From positions 1 through 6,388 of the forward strand of contig DOOI01000062.1 of the NCBI GenBank assembly GCA_003512825.1: a stretch of DNA of 6,388 bases, given 5' to 3'. The notes under the pieces are model-generated. The model made no database searches and was not told the DNA's origin. It was given only the letters and a program-made list of their open reading frames with translations. The stretch is from Paracoccaceae bacterium (GTDB taxonomy: Bacteria > Pseudomonadota > Alphaproteobacteria > Rhodobacterales > Rhodobacteraceae). The number at the start of each line of letters is the position of its first letter. Position 1 is the stretch's first letter. The position numbers were made by a program, and so were the translations under genes. Of the stretch, positions 1 through 6,247 are shown piece after piece.

Positions 1-1173
1 ATACCCGTTCACCACATGTGCCCGCGCTGCGCGGCCTAATTCTTGTCTTAAATCAGGTGCTTCCAACAGATGACAGACCTTGTCTACCAGAGCCTCCCGA
101 TCAAAGAAATCTACCAAGAGTCCGGTTTTTCCGTCGGTGATTGCTTCGCGCACCGGCGCTGTGTCAGAGGCCACAATCGCGGCCTGAGAGGCCATGGCTT
201 CAAAAAGGGACCACGATAAAACAAAGGGATACGTCAAATACACATGCACCCGTGCCACTTGGAGCAGTTGCAAGAATTGCTCATAAGGGATGCGGCCAAG
301 GAAATGCACCCGCGCCCAATCGGCATCTGGAATTTTCCCGCGCACCTCATCAATGAAAATCTGCTTCCAGCTTTTCTCGCCCGGGGGCTTGGCCCCATAG
401 CTGACCTCATCGCCCCCAACGATCAACACCCGCGCGTTTGGCCGTTCACGCAAGAGCCGTGGCAAAGCCCGCATGAAGACGTGGTAACCACGATAGGGTT
501 CGAGGTTGCGATTGACGAAGGTGATCACCTCATCGTCTCGCGTCAGCACCTCATCGCCGGGCGCAAATTTCACCTCAGAATTGGCGCGGACAAGCCCGGT
601 GTCGATGCCATCATGAATGACGCTGATCTTGTTGCGAAAGGCGGGTGGGAAAGTGTCCGCTTGAAAACGGGTAGGGCTTAGGCCCGCATCAAGTAGCGGC
701 AAATGGATGAGGTTATTAAGGTTTTTCAGACGGATACGCAAAATTTGATCTGGAGTGCTGCGGGGTTGGAATTCCGGGTCAAAGCCGGAATGCTCCTCGT
801 CGGTGCGATGATAAAGCTCGCAGTAAAGCCCGATCCGCGCGGTTGGCCAGACATCGCGCAAGAACATGGCCTCGCCCCAGCCGTGATGGGCGACGATCAA
901 ATCGGGCGTAAACCCTTTTGCTTTCAGCTCAAGCGCCGCCCGCCAACAGGCCTCGCCGCGGATCACTTTGGTTTCGGTGTCCATCAACCAAGGGTGCACG
1001 CCTTTGCCCTGAGGCCGCTTCACGGCATAGGGCACCATATGCACGCCTTGCCAAAGCTGGGGTTCCTTCACCCTAAGTGTCAACGCGACGCAGCGATGAC
1101 CGGCTTTGGCAAGCGCTGGCGCGAGGTGTTTATATTGACCGGGAAAGTTCTGTTGAATGAAAAGGATGTTCAT
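1..1173 (-). CDS. Glycosyltransferase, GT4-like (partial, C-terminus off the window)
   Basis: Reverse-strand reading from the ATG at 1173-1171 is open for 391 codons to base 1 with no stop, so the C-terminus is missing (a short piece if the protein has the family's usual length of about 400). It begins MNILFIQQNFPGQYKHLAPA, the start typical of GT-B glycosyltransferases with the 'Glyco_trans_4_3' N-terminal domain (family named from memory). The N-terminal acceptor-side domain covers roughly residues 1-180, with HHGWGE near 96-101. The C-terminal sugar-nucleotide domain follows, with FVNRNLEPYRGYH (219-231), VLIVGGDE (249-256), and FEAMASQAAIVASDTAPVRE from 324. The second Glu of the usual E-x7-E motif is E325; the first position (317) is Phe. 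A transfer of sugar from a nucleotide sugar to a cell-surface glycan is inferred; the substrate cannot be told. No signal peptide or membrane segment is seen, so it is probably cytoplasmic. The ribosome site is weak (AGGCAG shortly before ATG). A TTG lies directly before the ATG, but ATG is preferred. It is divergent from leuS. Confidence 0.88.
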   Translation of the reverse strand, partial: MNILFIQQNFPGQYKHLAPALAKAGHRCVALTLRVKEPQLWQGVHMVPYAVKRPQGKGVHPWLMDTETKVIRGEACWRAALELKAKGFTPDLIVAHHGWGEAMFLRDVWPTARIGLYCELYHRTDEEHSGFDPEFQPRSTPDQILRIRLKNLNNLIHLPLLDAGLSPTRFQADTFPPAFRNKISVIHDGIDTGLVRANSEVKFAPGDEVLTRDDEVITFVNRNLEPYRGYHVFMRALPRLLRERPNARVLIVGGDEVSYGAKPPGEKSWKQIFIDEVRGKIPDADWARVHFLGRIPYEQFLQLLQVARVHVYLTYPFVLSWSLFEAMASQAAIVASDTAPVREAITDGKTGLLVDFFDREALVDKVCHLLEAPDLRQELGRAARAHVVNGY

Positions 1174-1312
1174 CAATCTGCCTGCGCGAGTATTTTTCTC
1201 CTTATACAGGGCGATTTGCCTCTGCCTATAGGTGCTTTTCCGCATTCCCCTCTCTGGACCCGCGCGCGCGAAGGCAATATCACACGGCCAAACCACGAAG
1301 GGACCGCCCCCA
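1174..1312. promoter_or_regulatory. Divergent intergenic region, glycosyltransferase / leuS
   Basis: These 139 bases must carry the start signals for both divergent genes. On the minus strand a -10-like TATAAG lies at 1206-1201, preceded directly by TG, about 28 bases before the glycosyltransferase ATG. No good -35 hexamer stands at the right distance. On the plus strand CAATAT (1275-1280) is the only -10-like word near leuS, also without a convincing -35. A ten-base alternating CG run lies at 1261-1270. No tRNA, T-box-like leader or leucine-rich leader peptide was recognised ahead of leuS. The regulatory role follows from gene layout; individual promoter elements are weak guesses. Confidence 0.4.
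1298..1303 (+). promoter_or_regulatory. Ribosome binding site of leuS
   Basis: AAGGGA lies nine bases before the ATG at 1313. It decides the start. The reading frame is open upstream to an ATG at 1232, but the extra 27 residues that start would add resemble no LeuRS N-terminus. Translation from 1313 gives the family-typical [14 protein letters not shown]. Confidence 0.75.
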
Positions 1313-3880
1313 ATGTCGCGCTACTCCGCCGCCGAGATCGAAGCAAAATGGCAACAAGCATGGGACGAGGCCGGATTGTTCCGCGCCACGCGGTCTGCTG
1401 ATAAGCCAAAGTACTACGTGCTGGAGATGTTCCCCTACCCGTCCGGGCGCATTCACATGGGCCATGTGCGGAACTACACGATGGGTGACGTAATAGCGCG
1501 CTACAAAATCTCAAACGGTTTCAATGTGCTGCACCCGATGGGTTGGGACGCGTTTGGCATGCCTGCCGAAAACGCCGCTATGGCGATTGGCGGTCACCCC
1601 AAGGATTGGACGTATAATAACATCGCCGACATGCGCGAGCAGATGAAGCCTTTGGGCCTTTCAATCGATTGGTCGCGCGAATTTGCCACCTGCGACCCCG
1701 AGTATTACGGCCAGCAGCAATCGCTCTTTCTCGATATGCTTGAGAAGGGGTTGGTCTATCGCAAGAACGCCATTGTGAACTGGGATCCGGTCGATATGAC
1801 CGTTCTGGCCAATGAACAGGTGATCGATGGCAAGGGCTGGCGCTCTGGGGCGGATGTGGAGCGGCGTGAACTGACGCAGTGGTTCTTCAAGATCTCGGAA
1901 TTTTCCGAAGATCTTTTGGCATCGCTGGATGGCTTGGATAACTGGCCCGCCAAAGTGAAGCTGATGCAAGCCAACTGGATTGGCAAATCGCGCGGCTTGC
2001 AATTTTCTTTTGATCTTTCGACGCCCGCGCATGGTTTTGAGGCCGTCGAGGTTTACACAACACGCCCTGATACGCTGCAAGGTGCCTCTTTCGTGGGGAT
2101 TTCGCCGGATCACCCGCTGGCCAAGGCATTGGAAGCAGACGATGCCGCTGTGGCGAGCTTCTGTGCCGAAGCACGCAAAGGCGGCACAACAGAAGAAGCG
2201 ATCGAGACAGCGGAAAAGCTGGGCTATGACACGGGCCTCACGGTGCGCCATCCGTTTGACCCTGAGCAAGTTCTGCCCGTCTGGATCGCGAATTTTATTT
2301 TGATGGATTACGGCACTGGCGCGATTTTTGGCTGCCCGGCACATGATCAGCGCGACATTGATTTCGCGCGGAAATACGGCCTGCCTGTTCATGACGTGTT
2401 TGTTCCGGCATCCGGTGAAGAGGGGCATACGCGGGCCGAAAACGGCAAAACGGCTTATGTGCCACCAAAAACCGAAGCGGTGCGATATATTCGCGGTTTT
2501 GCGGGGCAGGACGTGCAAACCGGAGCAGAGGCGGTTGATGCTGCGATTGCTTATTGTGAGGGCAAGGGGCTCGGCCAAGGCGTGACCAAGTTCCGCCTGC
2601 GGGATTGGGGCCTGTCGCGCCAGCGCTATTGGGGTTGCCCAATTCCTGTGGTGCATTGTGCTGAGTGTGGCGTTGTGCCGGAAGCCAAGGCCAATCTGCC
2701 CGTGCGTCTGCCCGATGATGTGACGTTCGATGTGCCCGGAAACCCGCTTGACCGTCATGCTACATGGCGCGACTGCACTTGCCCGAAATGCGGCAAAGAG
2801 GCCAAGCGCGAAACCGATACGATGGATACTTTCGTCGACTCGAGCTGGTATTTCGCGCGCTTTACCGCACCGCATGCCGAAACACCGACTGTCGCGGAAG
2901 ATGCCGTCTATTGGATGAATGTCGATCAATATATCGGTGGCATTGAGCACGCGATCTTGCACCTGCTCTACTCGCGTTTCTTTGCACGGGCGATGAACCT
3001 GACCGGACATTTGCCGGAAAAGGCGCGGGAGCCGTTTGATGCGCTCTTTACCCAAGGCATGGTGACGCATGAGATTTACCAAACGCGCGATGCAAACGGG
3101 CGCCCTGTGTATCACTTGCCCGAAGATATCGATCGCGACAGCCAGACAGTGAAAGCCACAGGCGAGGCGCTGGAAATTATTCCTTCGGCCAAAATGTCGA
3201 AGTCCAAGAAAAACGTCGTGGATCCGGTATCGATCGTGACGGGCTACGGTGCTGATACTGCTCGCTGGTTCGTGCTGTCTGACAGTCCGCCCGAGCGCGA
3301 TGTGGAATGGACGGCGTCGGGCGCCGATGCCACTGCCAAGCATTTGGCGCGGGTTTTCCGGATTTGTGCCGATGTGGCCGAGATGCCGGAGGGGGCAGGC
3401 GACGGCGATGATGCGCTGTTGCGGGCAATGCACAAGACAATCGACGAAGTGACCAAAGGGCTGGAAAGCTTTGGGTTTAACGCGGCTATCGCGCGGCTCT
3501 ATGCCTTTACCAATACATTGCACAAAACCAACGCGGGCGGCACCGCTCGGCGGGCTGCGGCACGGGTGCTGGCACAGCTTATGGCCCCGATGACGCCACA
3601 TATTGCGGAAGAACTTTGGCATATGCTCGCAGGTCAAGGGCTGTGTGCGGCGGCACCATGGCCAAAGGCTGACCCGGAGATGCTCAAGGATGAGAGTTTG
3701 ACCTTGCCCATTCAGATCAATGGCAAGCGCAAGGCGGAAATCGTGGTGCCTGCAGATATGCCTGCGGCAGAGGTTGAAAAAATCGTACTGGCGAACGATG
3801 CTGTGATCAAGGCGCTCGAAGGGGCGACCCCAAAGAAAGTCATCGTGGTGCCGGGGCGGATTGTGAATGTGGTCGTATAA
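1313..3880 (+). CDS. leuS: Leucyl-tRNA synthetase
   Basis: Class I cytoplasmic aminoacyl-tRNA synthetase that joins leucine to tRNA-Leu using ATP. The protein is 855 residues, the usual bacterial length. Visible landmarks in order: the HIGH-type signature HMGH at 48-51 in [19 protein letters not shown]; the CP1 editing domain (about 225-425) with the threonine-rich TTRPDT at 249-254 and GCPAHDQRD at 340-348, whose Asp345 matches the editing aspartate that binds the amino group of mischarged residues; [17 protein letters not shown] at 428-444; a probable zinc ribbon with C449-x2-C452 and C490-x2-C493; [10 protein letters not shown] at 505-514; a leucine-specific insert before KMSKS; and KMSKS at 627-631. 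The C-terminal domain ends [16 protein letters not shown]...[10 protein letters not shown], as expected for a complete enzyme. All catalytic and editing signatures are intact. It is first gene of the leuS-lptE-holA operon, and its end overlaps lptE by 14 bases. Confidence 0.98.
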   Translation: MSRYSAAEIEAKWQQAWDEAGLFRATRSADKPKYYVLEMFPYPSGRIHMGHVRNYTMGDVIARYKISNGFNVLHPMGWDAFGMPAENAAMAIGGHPKDWTYNNIADMREQMKPLGLSIDWSREFATCDPEYYGQQQSLFLDMLEKGLVYRKNAIVNWDPVDMTVLANEQVIDGKGWRSGADVERRELTQWFFKISEFSEDLLASLDGLDNWPAKVKLMQANWIGKSRGLQFSFDLSTPAHGFEAVEVYTTRPDTLQGASFVGISPDHPLAKALEADDAAVASFCAEARKGGTTEEAIETAEKLGYDTGLTVRHPFDPEQVLPVWIANFILMDYGTGAIFGCPAHDQRDIDFARKYGLPVHDVFVPASGEEGHTRAENGKTAYVPPKTEAVRYIRGFAGQDVQTGAEAVDAAIAYCEGKGLGQGVTKFRLRDWGLSRQRYWGCPIPVVHCAECGVVPEAKANLPVRLPDDVTFDVPGNPLDRHATWRDCTCPKCGKEAKRETDTMDTFVDSSWYFARFTAPHAETPTVAEDAVYWMNVDQYIGGIEHAILHLLYSRFFARAMNLTGHLPEKAREPFDALFTQGMVTHEIYQTRDANGRPVYHLPEDIDRDSQTVKATGEALEIIPSAKMSKSKKNVVDPVSIVTGYGADTARWFVLSDSPPERDVEWTASGADATAKHLARVFRICADVAEMPEGAGDGDDALLRAMHKTIDEVTKGLESFGFNAAIARLYAFTNTLHKTNAGGTARRAAARVLAQLMAPMTPHIAEELWHMLAGQGLCAAAPWPKADPEMLKDESLTLPIQINGKRKAEIVVPADMPAAEVEKIVLANDAVIKALEGATPKKVIVVPGRIVNVVV

Positions 3881-4355
3881 AAGACGGGCAGTTTTATTTG
3901 CTACGTTGGCCCTGATGGGGTGTGGGTTCTCTCCGGCTTATGGGCCGGGGGGCGGCGCAGAGGGGCTGCGTGGCGCGGTCTTGGTTGACACGCCCGACAC
4001 GCGCGACAGCTACCTTTTGACCCGCCATATCGAAGAACGCCTTGGGCGCGGGGATGGTGCCCGGTTTGGCTTGTCTTATGAGCTGGAGTTCACAGAAGAA
4101 GCGATGGCGGTGACCACGGGCAATATCACGGCGCGTTATAACATGGTGGGCAAAGCGACATGGTCGCTGCGCGATCTGGCCACCGATGCACTTGTCGCGA
4201 ATGATACTGTCTCCAGCTTCACAGGCTATTCTACAACAGGCACCACAGTGGCAACGCTCGCAGCTGCGCGCGATGCGCGGGCGCGGCTTTCGACAATTTT
4301 GGGCGATCAGATCGTTGTGCAATTGATGGCGCTTGCTTCGCGCCTACCGAAATGA
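3867..4355 (+). CDS. lptE: LPS-assembly lipoprotein LptE
   Basis: A 162-residue lipoprotein expected to sit in the outer membrane with LptD as the plug and partner of the LPS translocon. A lipoprotein signal is clear: basic n-region MWSYKRR, hydrophobic stretch AVLFATLA, then lipobox L16-M-G-C19, followed by GFSPAYG, the form typical of alphaproteobacterial LptE. The mature part has the LptE-type alternation of short strands and a helix ([12 protein letters not shown], 49-60; YELEFTEE, 71-78; [13 protein letters not shown], 89-101) and a helical C-terminus. The start is well fixed: a TGA in the same frame directly precedes the ATG, and the next ATG would destroy the signal peptide. The SD-like GGGGCGG is at 3853-3859, inside leuS. 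The gene overlaps leuS by 14 bases and holA by 4 (ATGA), and this leuS-lptE-holA order is common in alphaproteobacteria. The primary sequence of LptE is poorly conserved, so the name leans on lipobox, size and context. Confidence 0.9.
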   Translation: MWSYKRRAVLFATLALMGCGFSPAYGPGGGAEGLRGAVLVDTPDTRDSYLLTRHIEERLGRGDGARFGLSYELEFTEEAMAVTTGNITARYNMVGKATWSLRDLATDALVANDTVSSFTGYSTTGTTVATLAAARDARARLSTILGDQIVVQLMALASRLPK

Positions 4356-5374
4356 AGCTGAACGGCCCTGCTGCTGCGAAGGTTTTTGCGCGACCTGATC
4401 CTGCGATGCCTGCCGTGCTGATTTTTGGTGCCGATGCGATGCGGGTAGCGATGAAGCGTCAGGAAATTCTGGCGGCGATCCTTGGTCCCAAAGGCGAAGA
4501 AGAGATGCGCCTCACCCGCCTTCCTGCTGCTGACCTGCGAAAAGATAGCGCCGCTCTTTTGGACGCGGTGAAAGCGATCTCGTTTTTTCCGGGGGCGCGC
4601 GCGGTATTTGTTGAAGATGCGACCGATGGTTTGACCGAGGTCGTTGCAACAGCCCTGCAAGATTGGCGCGAAGGAGACGCGCAGATCGTGGTAACAGCAG
4701 GTGAGCTGAAAGCGTCGTCAAAGCTTCGCAAGCTGTTTGAGGGCCACCGAACCGCAGCTGCGGCAGCGCTTTATGATGACCCACCAACGCGCGAAACGAT
4801 TTTGGCTGAGTTGTCGCGTGCGAAAATGGCTGAGCCCCCCCCTGATGCCATGGCGGATTTGCTGGCTTTGGGCCGCGAGCTATCGCCCGGCGACTTTCGT
4901 CAAACGATGGAAAAACTTGCGCTGTATAAATTGGGTGACGCCACCCCGGTGAGCCCGGCAGATATCGAAGCGGTTGCCCCGGCGACAGTCGATATGGATA
5001 TCGACGAAGCACTTCACGTTGTAGCCGAGCGCAATGTTGCAGCTTTGGGCATATTGCTACGTCGTCTGGAAGCCCAAGGCGTCGCCCCGGTGACGCTGGT
5101 GATTATGTTGGCCCGACATTTTCGCGCGCTGCACGCCGGGGCTTGTGATCCCGGCGGGCCTATGGCGGGGTTTCAGCGCATGCGCCCACCTGTTTTTGGT
5201 CCACGTCGCGACCGCATGATCCGACAGGCGAAGGAATGGGGACCTGCGGCACTGGAGGGAGCGCTGACGCAAATCCTAGAGACGGATTTGAGTCTTCGGT
5301 CTGCGGGCCAGACAGCGCCCGCTATGGCGTTGGTTGAGCGGCTGATGATCCGCCTGGCAATGACACGGCGCTAG
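4352..5374 (+). CDS. holA: DNA polymerase III subunit delta
   Basis: Delta subunit of the clamp-loader complex, which opens the beta sliding clamp and helps load it onto primed DNA. The length of 340 residues matches the family. Domain I (about 18-140) carries PAVLIFGADAMRVAMKRQEI (20-39, the degenerate P-loop region of delta), FFPGARAVFVEDA (78-90) and a helix with LKASSKLRKLFE. The lid region (about 145-208) has LSPGDFRQTMEKLALYKLGD (177-196) and VSPADIEAV (200-208). The collar domain (about 212-338) has VAPVTLVIMLARHFRAL (244-260), MRPPVFGPRRDRMIRQAKEW (277-296) and ILETDLSLRSAGQ (308-320), all familiar delta features. The start overlaps the lptE stop as ATGA and has no good SD, which points to translation coupled to lptE termination. 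An eight-C run at 4835-4842 encodes a Pro-rich linker. The gene ends just before the intergenic hairpin. Confidence 0.95.
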   Translation: MKLNGPAAAKVFARPDPAMPAVLIFGADAMRVAMKRQEILAAILGPKGEEEMRLTRLPAADLRKDSAALLDAVKAISFFPGARAVFVEDATDGLTEVVATALQDWREGDAQIVVTAGELKASSKLRKLFEGHRTAAAAALYDDPPTRETILAELSRAKMAEPPPDAMADLLALGRELSPGDFRQTMEKLALYKLGDATPVSPADIEAVAPATVDMDIDEALHVVAERNVAALGILLRRLEAQGVAPVTLVIMLARHFRALHAGACDPGGPMAGFQRMRPPVFGPRRDRMIRQAKEWGPAALEGALTQILETDLSLRSAGQTAPAMALVERLMIRLAMTRR

Positions 5375-5378
5375 GCAC

Positions 5379-5410
5379 AAAAAACGCCCCAACCATGTGG
5401 TGGGGCGTCT
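5379..5410. terminator. Bidirectional hairpin terminator between holA and the DUF3576 gene
   Basis: Left arm ACGCCCCAACCA (5384-5395) pairs with TGGTGGGGCGT (5398-5408). The core is seven GC-rich pairs ACGCCCC/GGGGCGT, with one extra A bulged in the left arm and a small loop around ATGT. Read on the minus strand the stem is followed by six T (complement of A 5379-5384), a good intrinsic terminator for the lipoprotein gene ending at 5432. Read on the plus strand it is followed by only TCTTAT, a weaker terminator for holA, whose stop is at 5372-5374. The convergent layout fits shared use. Confidence 0.85.
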
Positions 5411-5431
5411 TATAAACCATCTGTTTTGATG

Positions 5432-5944
5432 TCAGAGCTTTTTGTCGGCGATCCGCAATTGGCGCGCGCGGCTCAAGATTGCGTCCTCGACGGCGCGTTG
5501 CGTGCCACCAACAACGGCACCGCCCACTTTGGATTGCAGCGCTACAACCAAGGAGCGCGCCTCTAGGGCGGGGTCTTTGATGTAAATCGTCGCGCGATAG
5601 GCCCGGCCACCGCCGGGCGGCGTGCCATAACCTGTCACGATCACGCCGGTGAAGGGGTCGACCGACTGAACGGGAAGGAAGCTGAGCACTTCGAGCGACG
5701 CGTTCCAGAGGTATTTGTTTACTGCCACTTGCGCGTCAGTGTTCTTGGGCTTGAAAATGTCGAAGATCGAGCTGCCGTCGGTGGACCGCTCGAGCGGGTT
5801 CCCGACATCACTACGTTCACTGTAGGCTTTTGCATCGCCGTGAATAAGGGGGTCGCCCGGTGCGCGACCGCGACCACTACATGCGGCGACGGCGGAAAGA
5901 GCGACGAGTGCGACGCAGATATTGAGAACACGCTTATAGGTCAT
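5432..5944 (-). CDS. DUF3576 family lipoprotein
   Basis: A 170-residue predicted lipoprotein of unknown function. The signal has basic MTYKR, a hydrophobic core (VLNICVALVALSAVA) and a lipobox ending V19-A-A-C22, followed by Ser. This is a signal for lipidation with no Asp at +2, so outer-membrane sorting is likely. After a low-complexity linker (residues 23-58), FDIFKPKN (61-68) leads into the conserved core: NKYLWNASLEVLSFLPVQSV (76-95), DPFTGVIVTGYG (96-107), a Pro/Gly turn, YRATIYIKDPALEARSLVV (116-134) and a C-terminal helix AVEDAILSRARQLRIADKKL. That pattern is what I recall for DUF3576 of alphaproteobacteria. The start is forced: an in-frame TAG lies five codons upstream. The ribosome site is poor, the best match (AGAGGAA) being about 20 bases away. 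The gene is convergent with holA, shares its terminator and is divergent from the porin. An envelope role is inferred only from the signal and the neighbours. Confidence 0.87.
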   Translation of the reverse strand: MTYKRVLNICVALVALSAVAACSGRGRAPGDPLIHGDAKAYSERSDVGNPLERSTDGSSIFDIFKPKNTDAQVAVNKYLWNASLEVLSFLPVQSVDPFTGVIVTGYGTPPGGGRAYRATIYIKDPALEARSLVVALQSKVGGAVVGGTQRAVEDAILSRARQLRIADKKL

Positions 5945-6048
5945 GGCTTGGCCCGGCTACTGCATTTCCTCTGTCCTACCCAAGGGGCGGCACAGGGGCA
6001 AGATAATATCGCTTTTTCTCGTGTGGCGCCTGCGCGCGCAATCGCGGA

Positions 6049-6129
6049 AAAGCGCGAAAGATGTGATGGCCGCAGCGCATGAGGGCTGTTTGGGGACTGT
6101 GGCAAAGCTGCACCATCTTTCCGCACTTT
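6049..6129. repeat. Imperfect long inverted repeat / possible structured RNA
   Basis: An eight-base perfect core, GAAAGATG at 6056-6063, is the reverse complement of CATCTTTC at 6114-6121. The match extends outward imperfectly: AAAGCGC (6049-6055) against the complement of GCACTTT (6123-6129), with one mismatch and one bulged base. Inside the loop GCAGC (6072-6076) can pair with GCTGC (6107-6111), making a two-part stem. No T-run follows on either strand, so it is not an intrinsic terminator. It could be a structured leader, a small RNA or chance; it lies in the porin/lipoprotein intergenic region. Confidence 0.4.
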
Positions 6130-6131
6130 CG

Positions 6132-6149
6132 GAAGGGGTGCTGCCCTTC
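6132..6149. repeat. Small hairpin upstream of porin
   Basis: GAAGGG (6132-6137) and CCCTTC (6144-6149) form a perfect six-pair stem with a six-base loop (GTGCTG). It directly follows the longer inverted repeat. No T-run follows on the plus strand. Function unknown; such a short stem can arise by chance. Confidence 0.35.
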
Positions 6150-6194
6150 GCTTGCAATGACCCCCTGTTAGGAGGGAAACACCCTGCATACCCA

Positions 6195-6221
6195 ATGCGG
6201 ATTCCCCGCCTTGGGGCGCAT
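6195..6221 (+). promoter_or_regulatory. Stem-loop in the porin 5' leader
   Basis: CCCC (6204-6207) pairs with GGGG (6213-6216) across a five-base loop, and ATGCG (6195-6199) pairs with CGCAT (6217-6221), leaving a four-base bulge GATT on the left arm. The structure ends 26 bases before the porin ATG, so it should lie in the leader of the mRNA. A leader structure that affects stability or translation is plausible for a highly expressed porin, but this is inferred from the sequence only. Confidence 0.45.
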
Positions 6222-6235
6222 GAAATAGAAACTCC

Positions 6236-6241
6236 GAGGGA
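6236..6241 (+). promoter_or_regulatory. Ribosome binding site of porin
   Basis: GAGGGA lies six bases before the ATG at 6248, a strong site with good spacing that fixes the porin start. The same ten bases, GAGGGAAACA, also occur 64 bases upstream (6172-6181). Confidence 0.85.
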
Positions 6242-6247
6242 AACAAC

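Larger units (their letters stand above)
6172..6245 (+). repeat. Direct repeat GAGGGAAACA (6172-6181 and 6236-6245)
   Basis: Two identical ten-base copies lie 64 bases apart. The downstream copy is the porin ribosome binding site. The upstream copy stands at exactly the same distance from a CTG (6184) as the downstream copy does from the porin ATG. That CTG opens a 14-codon frame ending in TAG at 6226-6228. Whether the upstream copy binds ribosomes is unknown. Confidence 0.5.
5945..6247. promoter_or_regulatory. Divergent intergenic region, DUF3576 gene / porin
   Basis: These 303 bases hold no convincing gene. They must contain promoters for both neighbours. The best -10-like word for the lipoprotein gene is TATTAT on the minus strand (complement of 6003-6008), within the palindrome GATAATATC (6002-6010), without a recognisable -35 in place. 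For the porin, TTGCAA at 6152-6157 resembles a -35, but nothing like a -10 follows 16-18 bases on, so no porin promoter is called. The rest contains several inverted repeats listed separately. No sigma-54 type GG/GC pair at proper spacing was found. Confidence 0.45.

Noticed and set aside
1261..1270. Alternating (CG)5 tract before leuS as a special DNA element
   Set aside because: Ten bases of CG alternation is expected by chance in GC-rich DNA and nothing else supports a role.
1232..1312. Longer leuS start at the upstream ATG 1232
   Set aside because: It would add 27 residues unlike any LeuRS N-terminus. The ATG at 1313 has a well-spaced AAGGGA and gives the family-typical N-terminus.
244..1401. 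Plus-strand open frames at 244-681 and 703-1401
   Set aside because: They run antisense to the glycosyltransferase, which reads without interruption and has family motifs. The 703-1401 frame also runs into the leuS start. Neither resembles a known protein.
1661..3637. A 658-codon open frame on the minus strand inside leuS
   Set aside because: It lies wholly antisense to a clearly real leuS with all catalytic motifs. The translation has an arginine/histidine-rich, low-complexity look with no recognisable domain. Long antisense frames are common opposite GC-rich genes.
6152..6180. TTGCAA (6152-6157) as the -35 of a porin promoter
   Set aside because: No -10-like hexamer lies 16-18 bases downstream; the sequence there is GGGAAAC-like.
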